Positions 39,755 through 47,987 of a stretch of DNA of 64,000 nucleotides are shown here, piece after piece. Position 1 is the stretch's first letter, and each line of letters begins with the position of its first letter. Under the pieces are notes generated by a model. It worked only from the letters and a program-made list of their open reading frames with translations, was not told where the DNA came from and did not search any database. The DNA comes from Burkholderia sp. PAMC 26561. GTDB lineage: Bacteria > Pseudomonadota > Gammaproteobacteria > Burkholderiales > Burkholderiaceae. The position numbers and the translations under genes are program-made. The stretch is from positions 1,178,001 to 1,242,000 of the forward strand of contig NZ_CP014306.1 of the NCBI RefSeq assembly GCF_001557535.2. The letters are read 5' to 3'.

Positions 39755-40870
39755 TCATTCCCGCCACTGCAGGCATTGCTGACGAACAGCTTCGTGCAGC
39801 GAACGTTCGCGGTCGAAAACACCGCGTAGCCAGGTCGCGTCGTTCATGTTGCTGCGCGCGATATCGCCGACCTGGCGCAGCGCTTCGTTTGAACCAAGGG
39901 CATCGGCGTGAGGCGCAATGAGATCGAGCGTGGCAAGGATGTCTTCCGCGATCGTGCGCCGTTCGCCCGACTGCGGATCGATGCAACTGCCTTCCAGGCC
40001 AAAGCGGCACGCCTCGAACCGGTTGAACGTGTAGACGAGGTAATCGTCTTCTTTCAACGTCAACGGCTTGTCGAGCAGCAGATATCGCGCGAGCGTCTGG
40101 ATATAGCACGCAATCGCCGCCGCGCGATCCACCGACAAAGGCGTATCCATCACACGCACTTCGATGGTTCCGAAACCCGGCTTCGGCCGGATATCCCAGT
40201 AGAAATCCTTCATGCTGTTGACCACGCCGGTGCTGACCATCTTCGAGAAATATTCCTCGAAGCTGTCCCAGGTCAGCGTGAACGGCGCGCGGCCCGACAG
40301 CGGAAACGCAAACACGGAGTTCAGGCGTGCGGAATGAAAGCCGGTATCGACGCCCTGCACATACGGCGACGAAGCCGACAACGCAATGAAATGCGGAATG
40401 TAGCGCGACATGGAGTGCAGCAGGAACAGCGCGCTGTCCGGGTCCGGGCAGCCAATGTGCACGTGCTGGCCGAACACGGTGAACTGCTTCGCCAGATAAC
40501 CGTAGAGCTCGGAAAGGTACTGAAAGCGCGGGGTATCGAAGATCTGGCGGTCGCTCCACTGCTGGAAGGCGTGCGTGCCACCGCCACACAGCCCGACGTT
40601 CAGGTGGTCAGCAGCGGCCACGAGCGTGTCGCGGATCTTGTGGAGGTCGGTTACGGCCTGTTCATGCGTCGTACAGATGCCCGTGGACAACTCGATCATG
40701 CTTTCCGTGATCTCCGGCGTGATGCTGCCAGGAATCTTTTCGTCCTTGACGAGACGCATCAGGTCGGACGCGGCCTTGGTCAGGTCGTAATCGTGCGTGT
40801 TGACAACCTGGATCTCGAGTTCGACGCCGAACGTGAACGGCTCCGAATTGATGAAAGGTTCGAGTGACAT
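39755..40870 (-). CDS. YbdK-type carboxylate-amine ligase (GCS2 family)
   Basis: 371 residues of the glutamate-cysteine ligase family 2. Motifs: [12 protein letters not shown] (metal-binding glutamates), [39 protein letters not shown], and [19 protein letters not shown]. coli YbdK has only weak gamma-glutamylcysteine ligase activity and its true substrate is unknown. A true gshA of another family is at the right edge of this window, so this gene is not the glutathione enzyme. It lies between the two origin-like elements. Confidence 0.93.
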   Translation of the reverse strand: MSLEPFINSEPFTFGVELEIQVVNTHDYDLTKAASDLMRLVKDEKIPGSITPEITESMIELSTGICTTHEQAVTDLHKIRDTLVAAADHLNVGLCGGGTHAFQQWSDRQIFDTPRFQYLSELYGYLAKQFTVFGQHVHIGCPDPDSALFLLHSMSRYIPHFIALSASSPYVQGVDTGFHSARLNSVFAFPLSGRAPFTLTWDSFEEYFSKMVSTGVVNSMKDFYWDIRPKPGFGTIEVRVMDTPLSVDRAAAIACYIQTLARYLLLDKPLTLKEDDYLVYTFNRFEACRFGLEGSCIDPQSGERRTIAEDILATLDLIAPHADALGSNEALRQVGDIARSNMNDATWLRGVFDRERSLHEAVRQQCLQWRE

Positions 40871-40957
40871 GGTGCCTCTTGATTGACAAAGCCTTGTTAA
40901 AGCAACTACGCCAGCGATTTATTGCAGCGACTTGTTACACCAACTTGTTTGATCGAC

Positions 40958-42160
40958 TTACTCGCGCCGCTCGCCGACCGCCGACAAGCTTCGGTACACC
41001 AGAAACGGCGTCACGATCTGCAGTATGACGATCGAACACATCACGATCGCGCGCAGGGTCGGGTCGTAATCGGGATACAGAACGTACATATCGTCGACGA
41101 GAAGATAGGCGAGCGCCGACATGGGCGTGAGCGCCACGCCGAGCGCCGCGCCCTGCTTCCAGTTCAGCCCGCTGGGTTTCGCGAAGATCAGCACGCCGGC
41201 CAGCTTGCCGATGAACCGCGCCACGATAAGCGCCAGCGCCGCCACACCACCAAGCGCGATATCGCGCCATTCGAACGCGGTGAGCGTCAAAGCAAACAGG
41301 ATCACGGTGAGCAGCCAGCCGGCCGTGCCGAAGTGCGTTGGCCAGAGCTGCGGCCGCTCATTCGAATTCTTCACGATGATGCCGGCCGCCAGCAGCGCAA
41401 GAATGGTCGACAGCTTGAAGATGTGCGCGATCGCAATCGCCAGCAGCACGAGGCCGAACAACGCGACGAAAGAATGTTCGTCGTTGGTGTTCAGCCGTCG
41501 GTACAACAGGTTGCACGCAAGTGCGAGACCGAGCGCAAGAACGAGTGAACCGAGCAGCAAATAAAGCGGCTGCACGATGGTCGCAAGCGTATTGCCGTAG
41601 ATCTCCTGGTGCAGCACGCCGGCCGCGAGCTTTTCGACGACCACGGCGTACATGCTGTTGAGCGCAGTCAGCGTCAGGAGGCGCTGCGTGACCTGACCTT
41701 CGGCGCGCAACTCGGTGCGAAGCTGGATCACCATTGCCGGTGAAGTCGCCATGGCGATTGCCGCGACCACGATGGACGGCATTATCGGTACTTTGCACAG
41801 CGTCAGCGCAATCAGGACGAAGCCAAATGTCAGCGTGCTTTCAGCAATGCTCGACAAGATCAGATAGGGATTACGGCGAATCCAGCGCAAATCGAGCCGG
41901 CTGCCGAGTTCGAACAGGAGCAGTCCGAGCGCTACATCGAGCAAAGGTCGCGAAAGACCCGCAGAACTGCCATCGATAACACCAAAACCCGCATTTCCCG
42001 CAATCAGACCGATGACGGCATATCCGGTAATCCGCGGCAAACGCCAGGCGCGCCATAACAATTCGCCACAGAGGCCAGCCGCCAGGAGCGCGAGCCCGGC
42101 CCAGAAAATGGCATCGGGTGTGAGCGGCCAGACGGGTAGGAATGAAAAGGCCGACTTCAT
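40958..42160 (-). CDS. CPA2-family sodium or potassium/proton antiporter
   Basis: 400-residue inner-membrane protein with about twelve hydrophobic helices. The N-terminal part has LPRITGYAVIGLIAGNAGFG and LLLFELGSRLDL, and the core region AIAMATSPAMVIQLRTELRAEGQV contains the unwound-helix positions of the family. No C-terminal RCK/TrkA domain, unlike KefB/KefC. The ion is not determinable. Upstream of and probably co-transcribed with ybdK (87-base gap); enclosed by the two origin-like elements. Confidence 0.9.
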   Translation of the reverse strand: MKSAFSFLPVWPLTPDAIFWAGLALLAAGLCGELLWRAWRLPRITGYAVIGLIAGNAGFGVIDGSSAGLSRPLLDVALGLLLFELGSRLDLRWIRRNPYLILSSIAESTLTFGFVLIALTLCKVPIMPSIVVAAIAMATSPAMVIQLRTELRAEGQVTQRLLTLTALNSMYAVVVEKLAAGVLHQEIYGNTLATIVQPLYLLLGSLVLALGLALACNLLYRRLNTNDEHSFVALFGLVLLAIAIAHIFKLSTILALLAAGIIVKNSNERPQLWPTHFGTAGWLLTVILFALTLTAFEWRDIALGGVAALALIVARFIGKLAGVLIFAKPSGLNWKQGAALGVALTPMSALAYLLVDDMYVLYPDYDPTLRAIVMCSIVILQIVTPFLVYRSLSAVGERRE

Positions 42161-42561
42161 CTTGAGGAATTCTCCTTCGCAGCTAGTGCGGATGGGCGGT
42201 AAAGGGACGTTTCGTCGCGGCGTGCGCTACCTGATGCGCAACCAGTTCCCGGACCGCGAGTCGTTGCGTTTGTTGTTACGTATGGCCGGTCCGACACGTG
42301 GGTCAAATGGCCCGGCTGCTGAGTTCACAGCGTGGGTGACCGCTGCGCGCGTTGGCGCGATCCCGCCAAGCGACGTGCCGGCGAAGCGGCTAAACGAAAG
42401 AACGGCGATTGTGCCATAGCTCTTGGCCTCGACTGCGCATGCCCGGCGAGCGTCGAACTGAAGCGGTAACAATGAATTTCCGCATTTGCACTTAAGGAAA
42501 TTCCTACCGTGAAATCGCGATGCTGGATTGTCGAAACGGGTGTTTTCCCACTTTCTGCGCT
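42161..42561. other. Non-coding region upstream of the antiporter gene
   Basis: About 400 bases with no gene that I can support. It contains the antiporter promoter on the minus strand and adjoins the right origin-like element. Confidence 0.5.
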
Positions 42562-42830
42562 GCCGATGACGTCTGTTTTAAGGTTTACAAGTTTTGTTTA
42601 TATATACGTAGTAGTAGTTAACAAGGACGGCGCTTTTCTGTGGATAACCCTGTTTTCGTCATTGTTAACAGCTGCTTGCAGAGCGCACAAGCGCGCCGTG
42701 AAGGTGTGCGCGCCAAAGGGCCAACTCCGAACAACTTTTGCGCAATTTGGCTGCCGGCCAAGTTGTCCCGTTTACGCCCACAGCGAGTACACAGCCCATT
42801 CGCGTGAAATTCGACGACTTATCCACAGGG
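42562..42830 (-). other. Right oriC-like element: DnaA boxes, DnaA-trio-like run, AT-rich tract
   Basis: Two perfect DnaA boxes: TGTGGATAA at 42639-42647 and TTATCCACA at 42819-42827. There is a weaker TTGTCCCGT near 42764. Read on the minus strand, the first box is followed by a 21-base spacer, then CTACTACTA (complement of 42609-42617), then an AT-rich tract (42592-42607, TTTTGTTTATATATAC on the plus strand). GTTAAC occurs at 42617-42622 and again near 42664. The segment 42562-42649 is the inverted counterpart of 39557-39646. This copy is the better match to consensus on every element. Confidence 0.8.
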
Positions 42831-42858
42831 TGCAGTGGAAAAGGTTTTCATCGCTGAG

Positions 42859-44673
42859 TTAAGTGAATTCGCCTTGTCGCAATGCGCGTAGAAGGAATCG
42901 TGCGGGGTCGACGGAATCGGCGAGTTCACGCTCGACCGGCCAGGGTTCGCCTTCCAGTTGCGCCGCGATCAGTTCGGCGGCGAGCGCGGACCAGATCAGG
43001 CCGCGCGACCCGAAGGCAAACGCGCCATACAGGCCCGGCTTGCGCGGCAGGTCGAGCGGCCACGCACCCGAAAGACGGGCGGCGTCCGAGCGGGCGGCGG
43101 GTTCATCGGCGAGAGAACCGATCATCGGCATGCGATCGCTGGTGACCGAGCGGAATGCAACGCGGCCATTTAACGAGACAGGGTCCGGTGCGAACCCGTT
43201 CAACGCCGGCAGCATCCTGGCCACGCGTTCCAGATTTTCGATATGACCCGAGGGCTCGACAAGTGGGTTGGTATCGTCGATATCGTAGGTCGCACCTGTG
43301 AGCGTGGTGTGCTGATCGAGCGGCACGGCGTAGCCATCGCCGACGATAGGCACGCGCAGGCCGTCGAGCGGGCTGCGCTCCAGGAGCGTGAGCTGTCCGC
43401 GCACGCCGCGCGTCGGCTGGCCGTGGAGGCCCGCCAGACGTTGTGCGTCACCGGCGTTCGCGAGGATCACAACCGGCGCTTCAGCGATAAACCGGCCGGT
43501 TGTATCGAAGGCCGTCCATAAGCCGTTTTTGTGTTCGATCCGTCCGACATCCGTATCGAACCGCGATGTAAGCCGGTCGCCCGCGACAGCGCATTGCGCC
43601 GCGCACACGGCCGCCGGCGAAATCCAGCCGCCGCGAGGGAAAAACCATCCTGCGCGCGCTACCGGCTGGCCGGCGAGACGCGAGGCGTCGTGTTCATCGA
43701 CCGCGCGGACGTAGGCAGGCGGCAATCCGAAGCGCGTGATCGCAGCCGCGATGGCGCCGGCGTCCTCCGCGGAATCGGCGATCTGCAAAAGGCCGGCGTG
43801 GCTGCGCTTGAGGTCGTGGCCGTGTTGTTCGAGCACTGACCATCGATGCAATGCATAGAGGAATCCAGCGCGCGTGAGACGGGCGGCAACGCTGTCGTCG
43901 CGCCAGACGATCGGGTGGAACACACCGGCTGGGTTGCCGGACGCATCGCGGGCGGGGCTTTCATGCCGGTCGATCAGCGTGATCCGCCATCCACGCGATG
44001 CCAGCCGCTCAGTGATCGCGCAGCCGCCCAGCCCGGCGCCGATCACCATCGCGTGGCGCGAGTCCTCATGCTCAGTCGAGGCAAGGGCGACCGGCGGTTC
44101 ATGCCGCCGCACGCGCCAGCGCGGCGCGAAGCGCGCGGTCACATGCTGGGAGGTTTCATCGATTGTGAAGCCCGCGTCGTTCAACGCGCGTGCCAGTTGC
44201 GGATTGGAATCGGCATAAAGCGTGGCCTGATCGCCGGAAATGCGCGCCAACGCCTTGGCAATAAACGGCAGCTTCTCGCCGGACGCGCCGCTATGAAGAT
44301 AGAACGAATCTGCGCGCATCCATAACTTCGGCAACACGCTTTCTGCATCGCCCGCGGCGAGGGTCAGCACGACGCGCCCATCGTCAAATTCCAGCCGATG
44401 AATACCAGCCACCGGCATAGGCCAGTTATCGGTCAGAAGCTGGGACAGGGCCGGGTGGTCGGTGAAAATGCCAAGCGCATTCATCGATTCCATTTCCACA
44501 AGCGCCACGAAATGCAACCGCTCGCAGCGCTGCGGATCGTCGCGCCACGTGCTCCACGTATCGATAAACCGCCGGCCGGCATCGAACAGCGTCTCAAATA
44601 TCGTGAATTTCCGACGTCCGGCCCAGCGCGAACGGTCGTGGAAAAGGGGCGCGTTACGCGCTGTATCGTTCAT
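42859..44673 (-). CDS. mnmC: MnmC: FAD oxidase domain with degenerate methyltransferase domain
   Basis: Normally a two-domain enzyme converting cmnm5s2U34 to nm5 (C-terminal oxidase) and then mnm5 (N-terminal methyltransferase). 604 residues. The oxidase part is intact: VIGAGLGGCAITERLASRGW (about 210-229), AGVFHPI, FPRGGWISPAAVCAA, and GAFAFGSRGLIWSALAAELI. The first 190 residues still align (RWAGRRKFTIFET, TWRDDPQRCERLHFV), but the SAM motif GFGxGxNF is now LFDAGRRF (29-36), and the catalytic LDGFAPxxNPxMW is LHSGASGEKLPFI (126-138). The methyltransferase is probably dead. No frameshift is seen. Confidence 0.92.
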   Translation of the reverse strand: MNDTARNAPLFHDRSRWAGRRKFTIFETLFDAGRRFIDTWSTWRDDPQRCERLHFVALVEMESMNALGIFTDHPALSQLLTDNWPMPVAGIHRLEFDDGRVVLTLAAGDAESVLPKLWMRADSFYLHSGASGEKLPFIAKALARISGDQATLYADSNPQLARALNDAGFTIDETSQHVTARFAPRWRVRRHEPPVALASTEHEDSRHAMVIGAGLGGCAITERLASRGWRITLIDRHESPARDASGNPAGVFHPIVWRDDSVAARLTRAGFLYALHRWSVLEQHGHDLKRSHAGLLQIADSAEDAGAIAAAITRFGLPPAYVRAVDEHDASRLAGQPVARAGWFFPRGGWISPAAVCAAQCAVAGDRLTSRFDTDVGRIEHKNGLWTAFDTTGRFIAEAPVVILANAGDAQRLAGLHGQPTRGVRGQLTLLERSPLDGLRVPIVGDGYAVPLDQHTTLTGATYDIDDTNPLVEPSGHIENLERVARMLPALNGFAPDPVSLNGRVAFRSVTSDRMPMIGSLADEPAARSDAARLSGAWPLDLPRKPGLYGAFAFGSRGLIWSALAAELIAAQLEGEPWPVERELADSVDPARFLLRALRQGEFT

Positions 44674-45054
44674 GCAATTGTTTGAAACCCAGCTAATAAG
44701 ATGAACCGTGGAACACTCGCAAATCGACCTATTTCACGGGCTCCGGGATGTCTGTTCGCGCCCCGGGAAGCCAATAGGGGCAAGGCTTTGCGTTCAATCC
44801 GGATGAACATTTATATAACCGTTGGCAAAAACCAACGACGTCTGGCTGGCGCTGAGCAAAATGATTGCTTGCAGGTGCAAATTCAAAGCAAAGGTTTGCG
44901 CCCCTGCCGGATCATGCGTAAATCTTCGAAACCCTTGTCCTGATTGGGTTTGCGCTGCATTATGATAACAACCGCCGAGTACGGAGGTGGCCGGGCTGTC
45001 GAAGGTTGAGGGTTTGCCGGAACAGCGGGTCAGGGAGCTGAACCCGCGCCAGTA
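44674..45054. other. Non-coding region upstream of hupB with a large potential stem
   Basis: The gap between mnmC and hupB. CGAGTAC (44976-44982) can pair with GTACTCG (45052-45058), enclosing a second hairpin with stem GCGGGT (45025-45030) and ACCCGC (45042-45047). No gene is convincing here; a short open frame near 44701-44943 has neither a ribosome site nor recognisable content. Confidence 0.5.
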
Positions 45055-45083
45055 CTCGACTGCAAGGCCCGCGCACGTATAAT
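45055..45083 (+). promoter_or_regulatory. Probable sigma-70 promoter of hupB
   Basis: A perfect -10 TATAAT at 45078-45083 with a weaker TCGACT (45056-45061) 16 bases upstream as -35. It lies about 50 bases before the HU start. The -35 overlaps the right arm of the potential stem described upstream. Confidence 0.6.
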
Positions 45084-45132
45084 CGGCGCGTTCGCGCTGT
45101 TCGTGTCAACCTAAACTGATAAAGGAACCTTA

Positions 45133-45411
45133 ATGAATAAACAGGAACTGATCGACGCCGTGGCCGCTCAGACCGGCGCCAGCAAGGCTCAAACCGGCGA
45201 AACGCTGGACACGTTGCTCGAAGTGGTCAAGAAGGCTGTCTCGAAGGGCGACGCCGTGCAGTTGATTGGCTTCGGCAGCTTCGGCTCGGGCAAGCGCGCA
45301 GCGCGCACCGGCCGCAACCCGAAAACCGGCGAATCCATCAAGATTCCGGCAGCCAAGACCGTCAAGTTCACGGCTGGCAAGGCATTCAAGGACGCAGTGA
45401 ACAAGCGGTAA
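45133..45411 (+). CDS. hupB: DNA-binding protein HU
   Basis: Nucleoid-associated histone-like protein. 92 residues: [40 protein letters not shown], then the DNA-binding arm around [28 protein letters not shown] upstream is the ribosome site. HU beta-type sequence. Possible assistant in opening of the nearby origin-like elements, since HU aids DnaA-dependent melting in E. coli. Confidence 0.97.
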   Translation: MNKQELIDAVAAQTGASKAQTGETLDTLLEVVKKAVSKGDAVQLIGFGSFGSGKRAARTGRNPKTGESIKIPAAKTVKFTAGKAFKDAVNKR

Positions 45412-45428
45412 GTCGTAGCCGATTGTCC

Positions 45429-45491
45429 GCGCTGAACCGTAGTTCAGCGCACGTAACCCGTACGGGCATCAGTCGCCGGCGGGTTTTTTTT
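45429..45491 (+). terminator. hupB terminator preceded by a perfect hairpin
   Basis: A perfect hairpin GCGCTGAAC-CGTA-GTTCAGCGC (45429-45450) is followed by a second stem, AACCCG (45455-45460) with CGGGTT (45480-45485), and a run of T to 45491. The second is the probable terminator; the first may stabilise the message 3' end. Confidence 0.75.
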
Positions 45492-45511
45492 CGTCTCGTG
45501 CTTTGTGGTGG

Positions 45512-46675
45512 TCAGTGGTCATGTCCGTGCGCGCCGCAATCGCAGTCATCGCCGTGATCGTGGTCGTGGTCGTGCTCATGATCGTCATCGTCCATTTCCC
45601 ACGATGGAAACGGATCGCCGAATGCAGCCCACGCCTCTGCGCCTTGCGACCATTCTGAGTCAGTGAGCAGGCAGGCGTCGAAGACGCTGCGCCAGTGCGT
45701 TTCATCCAGCGCCGTGCCGATCATGGCCAGTTCCTGACGCCGGTCGCCAATGCTCATGTCGTCCGCGTCGCCAAACCAGTCGGCCGCGATCTCGGCTTCG
45801 AGTTCGGCGTCGCCAGTCGGCCATTCGCTGCGATCCTGAGCAGCCCACCACATGCCCGCGGGACCATGACGCAGCGCGCTGCCGGCTTGCGAAAGCGATC
45901 CGCCGATATCGCTGCGCGTTGCGAGCCAGAAGAAGCCTTTCGACCGCAATACGCCGGTCCATTCCCGGTGCAATAGCGACCAGAGCCGTTCAGGATGAAA
46001 CGGCCGCCGCGCCCGATACACAAAGCCGCTGATACCGGACTCATTTTCGGGAACCAGCGGCGTGGCGTCCGGCTCCGCGTTCAACATTTCGAGCCAGCCG
46101 GGCGCGCTCGATGTTGCGTCGAAGTCGAAACGGTCGGTATTCACCACGTCTTTCAACGGCACGACGCCGAACTGCGCATCGATCAACACGGCGCGCGGGT
46201 TGAGCGCGTGCAGCGTGTCGCGCAGCTCGGTCAACGCAGGCGCACCGATGAGGTCCGTCTTGTTGATCACGATCACATCGCAGAATTCGATCTGAGCGAC
46301 GAGCGTTTCCACCACTGTGCGATCGCCTTCGTCATCGTGGCCGAGCATGTCCGTCGATGCGAAATCGCGCTGGAAGTTTTGCGCGTCGACCACGGTCACG
46401 ACGGTGTCGAGACGGGCGATGTCGTTATCGAAGACGAGGTTTTCGGCGATGTTCTGCGGATCTTCCTGGCCCGATGCTTCGACCACGATTGCATTGAATC
46501 CATGTCCGGCTGCGACACGGGCGATCTCATCCGAAAGACCACCGGTTTCGCCCGATACCACCGCGATGCGCGAACCGCCGTGATCGGCGCTAGCGGAGAG
46601 CAAATGGCTGACGAGCGTAGTCTTGCCTGCGCCTGGCAAACCGGCAAGCACGGTGACTGGCAATGGTTGGTTCAT
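45512..46675 (-). CDS. COG0523 (CobW/ZNG) GTPase lacking the CxCC segment
   Basis: G3E-family GTPase related to zinc metallochaperones. 387 residues: Walker A GLPGAGKTT (12-20), VVEASGQEDP, NKTDL, and a C-terminal CobW domain. The tail is an Asp/His-rich metal-binding stretch (DHEHDHDHDHGDDCDCG, then HGHDH). Between Walker A and VVEASG the family normally has about 80 residues including the switch and GCxCC metal motif. Here only about 45 remain (RIAVVSGETGGLSDEIARVA) and no CxCC is present. The frame is continuous. Whether it still transfers metal is doubtful. Confidence 0.9.
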   Translation of the reverse strand: MNQPLPVTVLAGLPGAGKTTLVSHLLSASADHGGSRIAVVSGETGGLSDEIARVAAGHGFNAIVVEASGQEDPQNIAENLVFDNDIARLDTVVTVVDAQNFQRDFASTDMLGHDDEGDRTVVETLVAQIEFCDVIVINKTDLIGAPALTELRDTLHALNPRAVLIDAQFGVVPLKDVVNTDRFDFDATSSAPGWLEMLNAEPDATPLVPENESGISGFVYRARRPFHPERLWSLLHREWTGVLRSKGFFWLATRSDIGGSLSQAGSALRHGPAGMWWAAQDRSEWPTGDAELEAEIAADWFGDADDMSIGDRRQELAMIGTALDETHWRSVFDACLLTDSEWSQGAEAWAAFGDPFPSWEMDDDDHEHDHDHDHGDDCDCGAHGHDH

Positions 46676-46856
46676 CGCGATGGCATCGAAAGAAAGGCGC
46701 GATTTCGCGCGCGCGGCCGCGGACGACGCGGGGCGCTTTCAAGAAAGATCGCTTGTTCAGACAGCGAGCTGGAACGCGGAATTGTGCATCAAACGCGGCT
46801 GGAATGCCGCGCCACGCGATGAAATATGATTGAACTGAAAAGGAAATTCAGAAGAC

Positions 46857-47306
46857 CTAGCGCGATGCGGTCAGCAGTTTCCACTTGCCGAGAATGGCGA
46901 TGATGTCTTTTGAATACTGATCACGCAACGTTGGCGTTTCCGAGTGGTAAGCGCCAACTGCCTGCCAGGTATTGCCATACTTGTTCATCTTCTGGCGCAA
47001 ATGCCACGCCGCTACGTACACTGATTTGCACGGTTCCATCAGCGTGGTGGTCGAGATGCCGTATTGCGCGAGCTGGCCCAGGTGAATGGAGTTGATCTGC
47101 ATCAGACCGTAATCAATCGAACCATTCGCATTCTTGTTCATGGCGTCCGGCTTGTTGTGCGACTCCTGCCATGCAATCGCCCGCAGGATCAACGGGTTCA
47201 CTTTCTGGTACTTGGCGGCTTCGTCAAAGCAGTCCGCGTGCGCAGGCGCGGCCACAAGCAGGCCGGAAAGTCCAAGCGCAAGAAATTGCAACACAAGTTT
47301 CATCAT
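46857..47306 (-). CDS. Small lytic transglycosylase (IagB/VirB1-like)
   Basis: 149 residues from ATG 47306, which has GTGGAA upstream. Signal peptide MMKLVLQFLALGLSGLLVAA ending PAHA/D, then a lysozyme-like SLT domain: ILRAIAWQESHNKPDAMN with the catalytic Glu, NGSIDYGLMQINS, and VYVAAWHLRQKMNKYGNTWQ. Proteins of this type cut peptidoglycan locally to let secretion or pilus machines pass. The type II secretion operon begins 680 bases away, divergently. Confidence 0.92.
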   Translation of the reverse strand: MMKLVLQFLALGLSGLLVAAPAHADCFDEAAKYQKVNPLILRAIAWQESHNKPDAMNKNANGSIDYGLMQINSIHLGQLAQYGISTTTLMEPCKSVYVAAWHLRQKMNKYGNTWQAVGAYHSETPTLRDQYSKDIIAILGKWKLLTASR

Positions 47307-47987
47307 TGTCAGTTCCACTCAATCAACAGCATGCGAAATATCGATACGCATTCGCACGCCGTTTTTGTTTTGCAAGGCTCGCAAGACAACGTCGCGGGCG
47401 CCCGGCAAAGCTGGGTAAGGCGGGGTAACACTAGGTAAGGTACTGAAAACACGGGAAAACCCACCCGCACGAAGCGCATCCGTCACGCCGTTCCGCCCGT
47501 ATCATACCGGCAGACTATTGCGTTTTAAATTCGGCCGTCCGACATACGCCAGCCGAACGACGCCAAGAACGTCAAATTTTTTTGCAAGCAAAGGTTTCAT
47601 GTGATCTTTGCTTTATAGGCGGCTTAGACTGCAACTCATCGCCTAAATAAGGGAAGCGGCAAAAATATGACGATTCTTAAGCCCTTGTGGCAGTAAGGAT
47701 GACAAAAAAGCGACAGAAAGATTGAGGAAAATTTACTTTCATCCGATGGAACTGTTTGATCCTTCAGGTGTTTTTGAAAATTACGTGTCGTCAGCCAATC
47801 GATAGTGCTTTTGTGACAAAACCGACATCAAAAGCTGCTATGGTTCACGTTTTTGGGATATGGCATTGCCCGGGCACCGGCCCTGGAAACGTTCGCATCG
47901 GATCATCGTGGCGGTAAAAGTGTCGAATTGACGCTAAAAGCGGTGGACCGGACGCAACGTTATCAGCAGGTCTAGACATCACACTCC
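47307..47987. other. Long AT-richer gap upstream of the gsp operon
   Basis: About 680 bases without a gene; 47580-47850 is clearly richer in A+T than its surroundings. It must hold the gspD promoter. A possible one has TTGTGACA near 47813 and TATGGT near 47839. Around 47407-47440 GGTAAGG/GGTAAC occurs three times in close succession; its meaning is unknown. Confidence 0.5.

Noticed and set aside
44701..44943. 80-codon frame upstream of hupB
   Set aside because: No ribosome site, no recognisable content, and it lies in a region better explained as control sequence.
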